Source: Bauldia sp. (GTDB lineage: Bacteria > Pseudomonadota > Alphaproteobacteria > Rhizobiales > Kaistiaceae). From it: 7,097 nt of DNA. A model generated the notes under the pieces. That model was not told where the DNA came from, did no database searches, and worked only from the letters and a program-made list of their open reading frames with translations. Position 1 is the stretch's first letter. Every line of letters starts with the position of its first letter. Position numbers and translations under genes: made by a program. Positions 1 through 5,559 of this stretch are shown here, piece by piece. The stretch spans positions 1-7,097 of the forward strand of contig JAGRKY010000159.1 of NCBI GenBank assembly GCA_020442095.1, read 5' to 3'.

Positions 1-55
1 TGACGGCGACGCAGGAATTTGTCGTGCCGAGGTCGATTCCAATAACTTTAGCCAT
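1..55 (-). CDS. dnaK: Chaperone DnaK (Hsp70), N-terminal 18 codons only
   Basis: The minus strand from 55 reads MAKVIGIDLGTTNSCVAV, the near-invariant start of DnaK, and the gene runs off the left edge. The GIDLGTTNS stretch is the phosphate-1 loop of the Hsp70/actin-fold ATPase domain, which binds the beta and gamma phosphates of ATP. DnaK is the cytoplasmic ATP-driven chaperone that works with DnaJ and GrpE to fold nascent and heat-damaged proteins, and in proteobacteria it also controls RpoH. A strong ribosome-binding site, AAAGGAGA (64-71 on the minus strand), lies 9 nt before the ATG from its GGAG core. A heat-shock promoter stands about 160 bp upstream at 212-240. Only the first 18 residues are visible, so intactness cannot be judged, but the identity is close to certain. 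Confidence 0.96.
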   Translation of the reverse strand, partial: MAKVIGIDLGTTNSCVAV

Positions 56-107
56 ACTTCCCATCTCCTTTCGGCAGACCGGCCGGGTCCTTTCGAGGCC
101 CCCGACC

Positions 108-136
108 CTCGGATTCGATTCTGACCGATCTCCGAG
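108..136 (-). other. Possible stem-loop in the dnaK leader
   Basis: Within the predicted 5' leader of dnaK, perfect 6-bp complementary arms (108-113 and 131-136, CTCGGA/TCCGAG) enclose a 17-nt loop. A second 5-bp pairing (85-89 with 104-108, GGGTC/GACCC) would overlap it by one base. The ribosome-binding site at 64-71 is not in either stem, so I see no direct sequestration of the start. It may be chance in GC-rich DNA. Confidence 0.25.
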
Positions 137-211
137 AGCAGTCCGGTCCCCTGGCGTGATACACGCGATCCGGCGAGGTTGATTCCCTCGGGACGCGCGG
201 GTTCTCGCGGT

Positions 212-240
212 ATATAAGTAGAGCGTTGAAGGGCCGCAAG
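212..240 (-). promoter_or_regulatory. RpoH (sigma-32) heat-shock promoter of dnaK
   Basis: Reading the minus strand, CTTG (-35, 240 to 237) is followed by an 18-nt spacer and CTTATAT (-10, 218 to 212). This agrees at every defined position with the alphaproteobacterial RpoH consensus CTTG-N17/18-CYTATNT. Transcription would start near 205, giving a leader of about 150 nt before the dnaK ATG at 55. The match is read directly from the sequence, and heat inducibility is inferred from the consensus and from the gene downstream. The -35 element lies just upstream of the divergent exported-protein gene and touches its possible alternative start at 245. Confidence 0.85.
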
Positions 241-265
241 CGGCGTGTCAATGCGGAAGCCAGCG

Positions 266-730
266 ATGTTTTATCGTTTCTTGCGGTTTCGCACACCGAC
301 CGGCGCGGCTGCCGCGCTGATGGCCATTCTCGTCGTGTCGGCGACGGCCGGCAGCGTCCGCGCGGAGGTGACGACTCCGCCGCGCGGCTCGCCCCTCAGG
401 GCGGCCATCCTCGACGGGCTGCGGCCGATGGTCGAGGCAGAGGTCGGCGCCCCGGTCGAGTTCGTCGTGGAGGACCTGCGGGTAATCGGGGAATGGGCTT
501 TCGCCTACGTCACGCCTCAGCGGCCCGGTGGCGGCGAGATCTTCTATGTCTATACCCGCTATCAGGCCGCGGTCGACGAAGGCATGTTCGACGATCAGGT
601 CTATGCCCTGCTGCGCGAGACGCCCGCCGGCTGGCTGGTCTACGAATACAGACTCGGCGCGACCGACGTTCCCTGGCTGGAGTGGGGACGGCTCTACCCG
701 GTGCCGTGGGAGGTCTTTCCCGGCCGTTGA
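266..730 (+). CDS. Exported protein of unknown function, about 154 residues
   Basis: I do not recognise a named family with certainty. From the ATG at 266 the protein has an apparent Sec signal peptide: Arg-containing n-region to residue 13, hydrophobic stretch at about 14-29, and likely cleavage after SVRA (residues 30-33). The mature part of about 121 residues is soluble, has no cysteine, and carries the segment VTPQRPGGG (82-90) followed by an aromatic-rich C-terminal half ending WEVFPG. The motif 'PQRPGGG' after an alpha/beta start recalls small hypothetical periplasmic proteins of proteobacteria, but this is from memory only. Earlier in-frame starts are GTG at 245 and ATG at 251. I chose 266 because GGAAG (255-259) sits 6 nt before it, whereas 251 has no clear site and 245 has only a GAAGGG 11 nt away. 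It is divergent from dnaK and 65 bp upstream of the exported ankyrin gene, with which it is probably co-transcribed. Confidence 0.8.
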   Translation: MFYRFLRFRTPTGAAAALMAILVVSATAGSVRAEVTTPPRGSPLRAAILDGLRPMVEAEVGAPVEFVVEDLRVIGEWAFAYVTPQRPGGGEIFYVYTRYQAAVDEGMFDDQVYALLRETPAGWLVYEYRLGATDVPWLEWGRLYPVPWEVFPGR

Positions 731-795
731 GCCGGCGCGCCCGTCGTGGCGTCGACGTCCGGAACGGATGCCGCCGCCGAAGGAGGAGGTGCATC

Positions 796-1446
796 ATGTC
801 GATCCGGAATATCCACGCAATCCTGGCTGCCGGGCTGATCGCCGCATCGTTGCCGGGAGCGGCCCGGGCGGCTGTTTCGCTCGAGGCCGCCATCCTGTCT
901 GGAGACGCCGCGGAAGTCCGTGCCGCGCTTGCCTCCGGCTCCGACCCCAACGAGGTCTTCCCCGTCTACGACTCGTCGGCGCTGATGCTCGCTGCAATCC
1001 GCGGCGACCTGCCGGTGGTGACGCTGCTGCTTGACGCCGGCGCCGACGCCGACTGGGTCAACGGTCATGGTTACTCGGCGCTTTCGGCCGCCGTCCGCAG
1101 TTGCCGCGCGGGATGGGACGTCGCAAACGCGCTGCTGGATGCCGGCGCCGACATCGACAATCGTTCGGGCGCGGGGCTGACCCCGCTGATGGTCGCCATC
1201 CAGGAGGAGCGGCCGACCTTCTTCGGCGGGCTGATCGCGCGCGGCGCCGACATCAATGCCCTGAACGCCTACGGGGAGGGGGCACTGAACTATGCGATCT
1301 ACTATCGGGAGCCCGACTACATAGCCGCCCTGATCGACCACGAGGTCGAGACCGGACCGCTCCGCCGGCTCTTCACGGGACTTACCACCTACTATTACCC
1401 GAACTTCGGCGAGGCTCGGCCGCAGGCCGTCGACTGCGCGTCCTGA
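796..1446 (+). CDS. Exported ankyrin-repeat protein
   Basis: The 216-residue protein starts with a signal peptide (residues 1-25: MSIRN n-region, hydrophobic 8-20, AARA|A cleavage site). About five ankyrin units follow, at roughly 27-56, 57-88, 89-122, 124-156 and 157-183. Repeats 2-4 carry the diagnostic segments LLLDAGADAD, LLDAGADID and LIARGADIN, and helix 1 of repeat 4 has the TPLMVAI form. Two cysteines remain in the mature protein (C103 and C214). Ankyrin repeats are protein-binding scaffolds, so this should be a periplasmic binding module with an unknown partner. The start is fixed by AGGAGGAGGT (781-790), 5 nt before the ATG. It lies 65 bp behind the other exported gene, and its stop is 8 bp from the convergent glutamate-synthase-like gene. 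In some bacteria periplasmic ankyrin proteins accompany catalases or other stress enzymes, but no such partner is visible here. Confidence 0.92.
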   Translation: MSIRNIHAILAAGLIAASLPGAARAAVSLEAAILSGDAAEVRAALASGSDPNEVFPVYDSSALMLAAIRGDLPVVTLLLDAGADADWVNGHGYSALSAAVRSCRAGWDVANALLDAGADIDNRSGAGLTPLMVAIQEERPTFFGGLIARGADINALNAYGEGALNYAIYYREPDYIAALIDHEVETGPLRRLFTGLTTYYYPNFGEARPQAVDCAS

Positions 1447-1459
1447 GGGGGTGCTCAGG
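1442..1459. terminator. Short hairpin spanning two convergent stop codons
   Basis: CCTGAG (1442-1447) and CTCAGG (1454-1459) form a perfect 6-bp stem with a 6-nt loop. One arm contains the TGA stop of the ankyrin gene and the other the TGA stop of the convergent gene on the opposite strand. It has no T-tract on either side, so if it terminates transcription it does so weakly or with Rho. It could equally be incidental. Confidence 0.35.
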
Positions 1460-3050
1460 CCTGTGCCGGCACCGCAATATCGCCGGGCTGGACCGGGGCG
1501 CGCGCGGTGGATTCGGACCTGCCCGCCCTGATCGCGGCGGCCGGGTCGTTGTCGGTTTCGTCCGGGCTCGGATAGAGCTCGTTGAAGGGGATCGAGCGGC
1601 CGTCGCCTTCGACGATCCGGACATGGAAACGCCGCAGCCGCCGTGGCTCGGGGACGCCGCAGGAATGGGCGATGACCTCGACCTCGTGGCGCATGCTGGT
1701 GCAGTAATTCGCTACCCTTTCGCCCTTGTCGACCGGGTTGAGGCCGCGCTGCAGGCGGGGATTGTGGGTGGTGATGCCGGTCGGGCAGGTGTTCCTGTTG
1801 CATTTCAGCGACTGGATGCAGCCAAGCGCGAACATGAAACCGCGCGCCGCGACGACGAAATCCGCCCCGGCGCAGAGCGCCCAGGCGACGCCGGACGGCG
1901 TCACGAACTTGCCGGAGGCGATCAGCCGAACGCGGTCCTTCATGCCGTGACGCTTGCGGATGTCGTCGACCATCGGCAGCGATTCGCGGATCGGCAGGCC
2001 GACATTGTCGATCAGCGGCAGCGGCGCCGCGCCGGTGCCGCCGTCGCCGGAATCGACGGTGATGAAGTCCGGGGCGCTGTCGGGCCCCCGCCGCGCGACC
2101 TCCTCGAACAGCGCATCGAGCCAGCCATAGGCGCCGATCACGCACTTGAAGCCGACCGGCTTGCCGGTCACCTCGCGGATATGGGCGATGCGGTCGAGCA
2201 GCTCGCTGGTGCTGGCGATATCGGTGTGGCGGTTCGGCGAGATCGAGTCATGGCCGGCGGGAATGCCTCGGATCGCCGCGATCTCGTCGGTCACCTTGAC
2301 GCCCGGCAGGATGCCGCCCTTGCCAGGCTTGGCGCCCTGGGACAGCTTGATCTCGAACATCCTGATCCGGGTGTCGGCAGCAAGCGCCCTCAGCCTCTCG
2401 TCCGAGAGGTTGCCGTCGGCGTCGCGGACACCGTATTTCGCCGTGCCGATCTGGAAGACGATGTCGCAATCCCCCTCGAGATGGAATGGCGACAGGCCGC
2501 CTTCGCCGGTATTCAGCCAGCAGCCGGCGCGGCCGGCACCCCGCGACAGCGCCTGGACGGCGGGCTTCGACAGCGCGCCATAGCTCATCCCGGAGATGTT
2601 GAAGAAGGACGGCGCGCAATAGGGCTCGCGCGCGGTGGGGCCGATGGTCATCGCCTCGGTCTCGGCCCGGTCGGAATCGAGGGTCGGGAAGGGGCAGTTG
2701 ACGAAATAGAAGGTGCCCGCGGTGGTGAGGTTCTTCGTCGAGCCGAAGGCGACCGTGTTGTCCTTGCCCGCGGCGGCCCGCGCCGCCCATTGCCGCTCCG
2801 CCCGGTTGAAGGGCATCTCCTCGCGGTCCATGGCGAAGAAATACTGGCGGAAGAATTCGCCGAGCGTCGAGAAGAGATAACGGAACCGGCCGACCACGGG
2901 ATAGTTGCGGCGGATGGCGTCGCGGTGCTGGGTGACGTCGACGATGAAGAGGACGATCAGGACCGCGACCCCGAGGCCGACGGCGAGGACGAAGAGCGTG
3001 ACCAGGAGGTCGAGCGCGGCCGCCACCGGGCCGGGAACCAGCGAATCCAT
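1455..3050 (-). CDS. Membrane-anchored FMN-binding glutamate-synthase-like protein
   Basis: The 531-residue protein belongs to the glutamate synthase central/FMN-domain family (GltB-like, COG0069 type). Residues about 9-37 form a hydrophobic membrane helix. Then come a conserved linker (RNYPVVGRFRYL, 48-59) and the FMN-binding TIM barrel with GMSYGALS (154-161), EIKLSQGAKPGKGG (233-246) and DSGDGGTGAAP (333-343). The 3Fe-4S cluster cysteines C411, C417 and C422 follow the C-x5-C-x4-C pattern of glutamate synthase. In full GOGAT this domain reduces 2-oxoglutarate with ammonia channelled from glutamine. Here the amidotransferase and C-terminal beta-helix domains are absent, so the substrate and electron donor are unknown. 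The start at 3050 has AAAGGGAG upstream, and an in-frame extension to 3230 encodes Arg/Pro-rich sequence and is unlikely. It is transcribed alone, divergent from alkB. Confidence 0.93.
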   Translation of the reverse strand: MDSLVPGPVAAALDLLVTLFVLAVGLGVAVLIVLFIVDVTQHRDAIRRNYPVVGRFRYLFSTLGEFFRQYFFAMDREEMPFNRAERQWAARAAAGKDNTVAFGSTKNLTTAGTFYFVNCPFPTLDSDRAETEAMTIGPTAREPYCAPSFFNISGMSYGALSKPAVQALSRGAGRAGCWLNTGEGGLSPFHLEGDCDIVFQIGTAKYGVRDADGNLSDERLRALAADTRIRMFEIKLSQGAKPGKGGILPGVKVTDEIAAIRGIPAGHDSISPNRHTDIASTSELLDRIAHIREVTGKPVGFKCVIGAYGWLDALFEEVARRGPDSAPDFITVDSGDGGTGAAPLPLIDNVGLPIRESLPMVDDIRKRHGMKDRVRLIASGKFVTPSGVAWALCAGADFVVAARGFMFALGCIQSLKCNRNTCPTGITTHNPRLQRGLNPVDKGERVANYCTSMRHEVEVIAHSCGVPEPRRLRRFHVRIVEGDGRSIPFNELYPSPDETDNDPAAAIRAGRSESTARAPVQPGDIAVPAQA

Positions 3051-3057
3051 GAGGCTT

Positions 3058-3065
3058 CTCCCTTT
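3058..3065 (-). promoter_or_regulatory. Ribosome-binding site deciding the start at 3050
   Basis: AAAGGGAG on the minus strand ends 7 nt before the ATG at 3050. It supports that start over the upstream in-frame codon at 3230. Confidence 0.7.
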
Positions 3066-3191
3066 GCGCGGTCGCCTCCCGCGCCGCTTGATCGGACGCG
3101 ACCATGCCCGAGGTCGCCCGCCCGCAAAAGCCGGAAAGCCGCGGTCTCCCGCAGGTTTGATCGAAAGGCGGGGGTGGCGTGAGCCGGACGC

Positions 3192-3215
3192 ATCACGCGG
3201 TCGCGGCGGCGTGAT
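3192..3215. promoter_or_regulatory. Palindrome, possible operator (ATCACGC-N10-GCGTGAT)
   Basis: Perfect 7-bp inverted arms (3192-3198 and 3209-3215) surround a 10-bp GC-rich spacer in the divergent region between the glutamate-synthase-like gene and alkB. The symmetry and position suit a dimeric regulator binding site or a small hairpin. I cannot assign a regulator family. Confidence 0.35.
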
Positions 3216-3219
3216 TGCG

Positions 3220-3237
3220 ATGTAATCCATGTTACAT
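3220..3237. promoter_or_regulatory. Palindrome, possible operator (ATGTAA-N6-TTACAT)
   Basis: Perfect 6-bp inverted arms (3220-3225 and 3232-3237) with a 6-bp spacer form an unusually A/T-rich 18-bp site in a GC-rich region. It is 26 bp before the alkB ATG, where a repressor would overlap the promoter or early transcript. Its centre is 25 bp from the centre of the neighbouring palindrome. It does not resemble the Ada box (AAAGCGCA) or the alphaproteobacterial LexA box (GTTC-N7-GTTC) that often control alkylation or SOS genes. Confidence 0.4.
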
Positions 3238-3246
3238 GCGGTTGGA

Positions 3247-3253
3247 GAAGGGA
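3247..3253 (+). promoter_or_regulatory. Ribosome-binding site deciding the alkB start
   Basis: GAAGGGA lies 9 nt before the ATG at 3263. It favours this start over the in-frame TTG (3215) and ATG (3236), which fall inside or beside the A/T-rich palindrome and have no upstream purine-rich site. Confidence 0.65.
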
Positions 3254-3262
3254 TGGTGCGAA

Positions 3263-3907
3263 ATGGGTGGCTCCGAACTCAGCTCGGCGGAGCTTGACGG
3301 TTTCCGGTATCGCCCCGGCTGGTTCGATCGCGCCGGCCAGGAGGCTCTGGTTACGGTGCTGCGGGCAGCGGTCGCCGACGCGCCCTTCTACACCCCGACC
3401 ATGCCGCGGACCGGCAAGCCTTTCTCCGTGCGCATGACCAATCTCGGGCCGCTCGGCTGGGTATCGGACAGGGAAGGCGGCTATCGCTACCAGCCGGCCC
3501 ACCCGGTCACCGGCAGGCCATGGCCGCCAATTCCCGAAATGGTGCTGGAGGTCTGGCGGGCGGTTTCCGGATATCCCCATCCGCCCGAGGCGTGCCTCGT
3601 CAACTATTACGCATCCGGAACGAAAATGGGCCTGCATCAGGATGCCGACGAGGCGGATTTATCCGCCCCGGTCGTCTCGATCTCGCTCGGCGACACGTGT
3701 CTCTTCCGGATCGGCGGCACGAGCCGCAGGGACCCGACCCGCTCCTTGCGCCTCTCCTCGGGCGATGTCGTCGTGCTCGGTGGCGAGAGCCGGATGGCCT
3801 TTCACGGCGTCGACCGCATCTATCCCGGGACGTCGACCCTTCTTGGCGACTGGTTTCCGGAAGGCGGCCGCATCAACCTGACCCTGAGGCGGGTGACCCG
3901 GCCGTAA
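3263..3907 (+). CDS. alkB: DNA/RNA oxidative dealkylase AlkB
   Basis: The 214-residue protein matches AlkB in length (E. coli, 216) and in every key motif. It is a cytoplasmic Fe(II)/2-oxoglutarate dioxygenase that removes 1-methyladenine and 3-methylcytosine damage by oxidising the methyl group to formaldehyde. The iron ligands are H125 and D127 (GLHQD) and H181 (MAFHGVDRI). The 2-oxoglutarate-binding set is NYY (114-116) and R203/N205/T207/R209 in RINLTLRR. The base-recognition segment is MTNLGPLGW (58-66), whose tryptophan corresponds to the one that stacks on the damaged base in E. coli AlkB. No ada gene or Ada box is visible, so control by the adaptive response is not supported here. The gene has its own intergenic region with two palindromes and is followed after 128 bp by the pyruvate-kinase-like gene on the same strand. 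Confidence 0.96.
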   Translation: MGGSELSSAELDGFRYRPGWFDRAGQEALVTVLRAAVADAPFYTPTMPRTGKPFSVRMTNLGPLGWVSDREGGYRYQPAHPVTGRPWPPIPEMVLEVWRAVSGYPHPPEACLVNYYASGTKMGLHQDADEADLSAPVVSISLGDTCLFRIGGTSRRDPTRSLRLSSGDVVVLGGESRMAFHGVDRIYPGTSTLLGDWFPEGGRINLTLRRVTRP

Positions 3908-4023
3908 GGCGTGGCCGCCGGTCGCTGGATGCGGCTAAGTGACGTCGAGGCGACCCGTGTCAATGAAATGTCATGGGCGCTGGCCACGGTTGGGCACGAT
4001 GGCGGCCGTGTGCGGGCCGCCCG

Positions 4024-4029
4024 AAGGAA
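4024..4029 (+). promoter_or_regulatory. Ribosome-binding site of the pyruvate-kinase-like gene
   Basis: AAGGAA is followed by two in-frame ATG codons, at 4030 (directly adjacent, too close) and 4036 (7 nt from the GGA core). The spacing selects 4036. Confidence 0.6.
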
Positions 4030-4035
4030 ATGGCG

Positions 4036-5526
4036 ATGGCGGCACCCGATCTTGCGAACCGTGCGCGTGAGGCGCTCGACGAAATCACCTCTCTTCGCGG
4101 CCATGTCGCGACCGGGGGGAGGGCGATCTACCGGCATTGGCGCCCGCGGATCGACCGCAGCGGCTTTGCACCGAGCGCGCTGAACCTTGCTCACTACATG
4201 GCGGTCCGCCGCCACGATCTCCGGCCGCTCCAGCGGCGGCTTATGGCGCTCGGCATGTCGTCCCTCGGCCGGCTCGAAGGGCGGGTGCTCGCCTCGCTCG
4301 ATTCGGTCGCCGTGGCGCTTGCGGCCATGGCCGGCGAGGATGGTTCCCCGGTGCGGGCCCCCTCGGAACGGCAGTTCTTCCGCGGCGAGGCGCGGCTTGT
4401 CGCCAATACCGCCGAGATCCTCGGACCGGCGAGCCCCGGCCGCAGCGGCCGCATCATGGTGACGCTGGCGACCGAACATGCCGGCGATCCGGCCCTGATC
4501 GCCGACCTCGCCCGTCGCGGCGCGGAGATCATCCGGATCAACTGCGCCCATGACGGGCCGAAGGAATGGAAGCGCATGGTCGCCAACGCCCATGCGGCGA
4601 CCACCAGATCCGGGACGCGGCCGCGCATCCTTATGGACATAGCCGGTCCGAAGGTCCGCACCGGCTATGTGATGACGCCGCAGGACCGTAGCCGGGTCTT
4701 CGTCGGCGACGTGATCCTGCTCAGCCGGGAGGCCCAGCCCTCCGCTCCCGAGACCCCGTTCCAGATGACCTGCACGACGCCGGAGGTGCTCGATCGCATC
4801 GGCGTCGGCGACCGGGTCTCGATCGACGACGGCAAGCTGCATGGCGTGATCAGCGCCGAGGCACTTGGCGGCTTTCTGGTGAAGATCGAGCGCGGCAAGC
4901 TCGGCGGCGTCAAGCTGCGTTCGGAGAAGGGCCTGAACTTCCCGACCGCCGATCTCGGCCTCGATCCGCTGACTGACAAGGATCGCGAGGACCTCGATTT
5001 CATCGTCGCCCATGCCGATCTCGTCGGCCATTCCTTCGTCCAGACGGCCGAGCATGTCGCGGCCCTGCAGAAGGAGCTTGCCCACCGCACCCCGGACTGG
5101 CGGCGGCTCGGCCTCGTCGGCAAGATCGAGACGCCCCGCGCCGTCCGCAACCTGCCGGAGATCATCGTCCAGGCTGCCGGCCGCCAGCCTTTCGCGGCGA
5201 TGATCGCCCGTGGCGATCTCGCCGTCGAAATGGGATTCGAGCGCGTCGCCGAGATGCAGGAGGAGATCATGTGGCTCTGCGAGGCGGCCCATGTCCCGGC
5301 GATCTGGGCGACGCAGGTGCTGGAGGATCTGGTCAAGGACGGGCTGCCGTCGCGCGGCGAGATGACCGACGCGGCGATGTCGGGCCGCGCCGAATGCGTG
5401 CTGCTCAACAAGGGGCCGAACGTGGCGCTTGCCGTCGAGGTCCTCGACCGGCTGCTCGGCCGGATGGGCGAGCACCAGATCAAGAAGACGCCGACGCTCC
5501 GCGCCCTCCACGCCTGGGACGAGTGA
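4036..5526 (+). CDS. Divergent pyruvate-kinase-like protein with N-terminal helical extension
   Basis: The 496-residue protein has a pyruvate kinase barrel at about 138-475. Visible motifs are RIN (167-169, for the usual RLN), MDIAGPKVRTG (200-210), a B-domain-sized insert at about 211-298, GLNFP (299-303), PLTDKD (311-316), KIE (363-365, catalytic lysine and metal-binding glutamate), ARGDL (391-395, metal aspartate) and ATQ (425-427). Pyruvate kinase converts PEP and ADP to pyruvate and ATP. Two things are odd. First, residues 1-135 form an Arg/Leu-rich, probably helical extension that normal pyruvate kinase lacks. Second, the C-terminal allosteric domain is missing, and the usual SGETA segment of the barrel is replaced by LLNKGP (456-461). 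The core residues argue for catalysis or PEP binding, but classical glycolytic activity is uncertain, so I give no pyk symbol. An upstream ATG at 3973 has no ribosome-binding site. Confidence 0.88.
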   Translation: MAAPDLANRAREALDEITSLRGHVATGGRAIYRHWRPRIDRSGFAPSALNLAHYMAVRRHDLRPLQRRLMALGMSSLGRLEGRVLASLDSVAVALAAMAGEDGSPVRAPSERQFFRGEARLVANTAEILGPASPGRSGRIMVTLATEHAGDPALIADLARRGAEIIRINCAHDGPKEWKRMVANAHAATTRSGTRPRILMDIAGPKVRTGYVMTPQDRSRVFVGDVILLSREAQPSAPETPFQMTCTTPEVLDRIGVGDRVSIDDGKLHGVISAEALGGFLVKIERGKLGGVKLRSEKGLNFPTADLGLDPLTDKDREDLDFIVAHADLVGHSFVQTAEHVAALQKELAHRTPDWRRLGLVGKIETPRAVRNLPEIIVQAAGRQPFAAMIARGDLAVEMGFERVAEMQEEIMWLCEAAHVPAIWATQVLEDLVKDGLPSRGEMTDAAMSGRAECVLLNKGPNVALAVEVLDRLLGRMGEHQIKKTPTLRALHAWDE

Positions 5527-5545
5527 GGGCGAGGAGACCTCGCCC
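5527..5545. terminator. Hairpin between convergent genes, likely bidirectional terminator
   Basis: GGGCGAGG (5527-5534) and CCTCGCCC (5538-5545) form a perfect 8-bp, GC-rich stem with a 3-nt loop starting one base after the pyruvate-kinase-like stop. A second pairing, CCGAAGG (5544-5550) with CCTTCGG (5570-5576), overlaps its end and reaches into the VOC gene. There is no strong T-run, so efficiency is uncertain, but position between two convergent genes supports termination. Confidence 0.6.
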
Positions 5546-5559
5546 GAAGGTCCTTCGTC

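Noticed and set aside
179..216. Plus-strand promoter TTGATT ... TATATA for the exported pair
   Set aside because: The spacing is about 26 nt, too long for a sigma-70 promoter. The promoter of this pair remains unlocated.
246..251. TTGACA on the minus strand as a sigma-70 -35 for dnaK
   Set aside because: No -10-like hexamer lies 16-18 nt downstream. The nearest TATATA is about 29 nt away, where it forms part of the RpoH -10.
226..795. Upstream extension of the ankyrin frame to 226
   Set aside because: It overlaps the exported-protein gene in another frame and gives Arg/Gly-rich sequence before a clean signal peptide that begins at 796 behind a strong ribosome-binding site.
694..2145. 483-codon open frame on the minus strand
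   Set aside because: It spans the ankyrin gene antisense and then a shifted frame of the glutamate-synthase-like gene, so it is not a separate gene and shows no frameshift evidence.
1101..3182. 693-codon open frame on the plus strand opposite the glutamate-synthase-like gene
   Set aside because: It encodes repetitive Arg/Gly/Asp/Ala-rich sequence with no recognisable domain and lies antisense to a gene with clear motifs. Long antisense frames are expected where third positions are strongly G/C.
3051..3230. 60-residue N-terminal extension of the glutamate-synthase-like protein
   Set aside because: The extension is Pro/Arg-rich, crosses both palindromes and the likely promoter region, and would place the membrane helix internally. 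The start at 3050 has a good ribosome-binding site.
3215..3262. Upstream TTG or ATG start for alkB
   Set aside because: These add residues not needed for AlkB length, lie over the A/T-rich palindrome, and lack a ribosome-binding site, whereas 3263 has one.
3899..3917. CGGCC/GGCCG hairpin overlapping the alkB stop as a terminator
   Set aside because: It is only 5 bp with a 9-nt loop and no T-run, so it is not distinguishable from chance in this GC-rich DNA.
3820..5511. 563-codon open frame on the minus strand opposite the pyruvate-kinase-like gene
   Set aside because: It has the same antisense artefact signature: His/Arg/Asp-rich low-complexity sequence, no ribosome-binding support and no domain, against a well-supported gene on the other strand.
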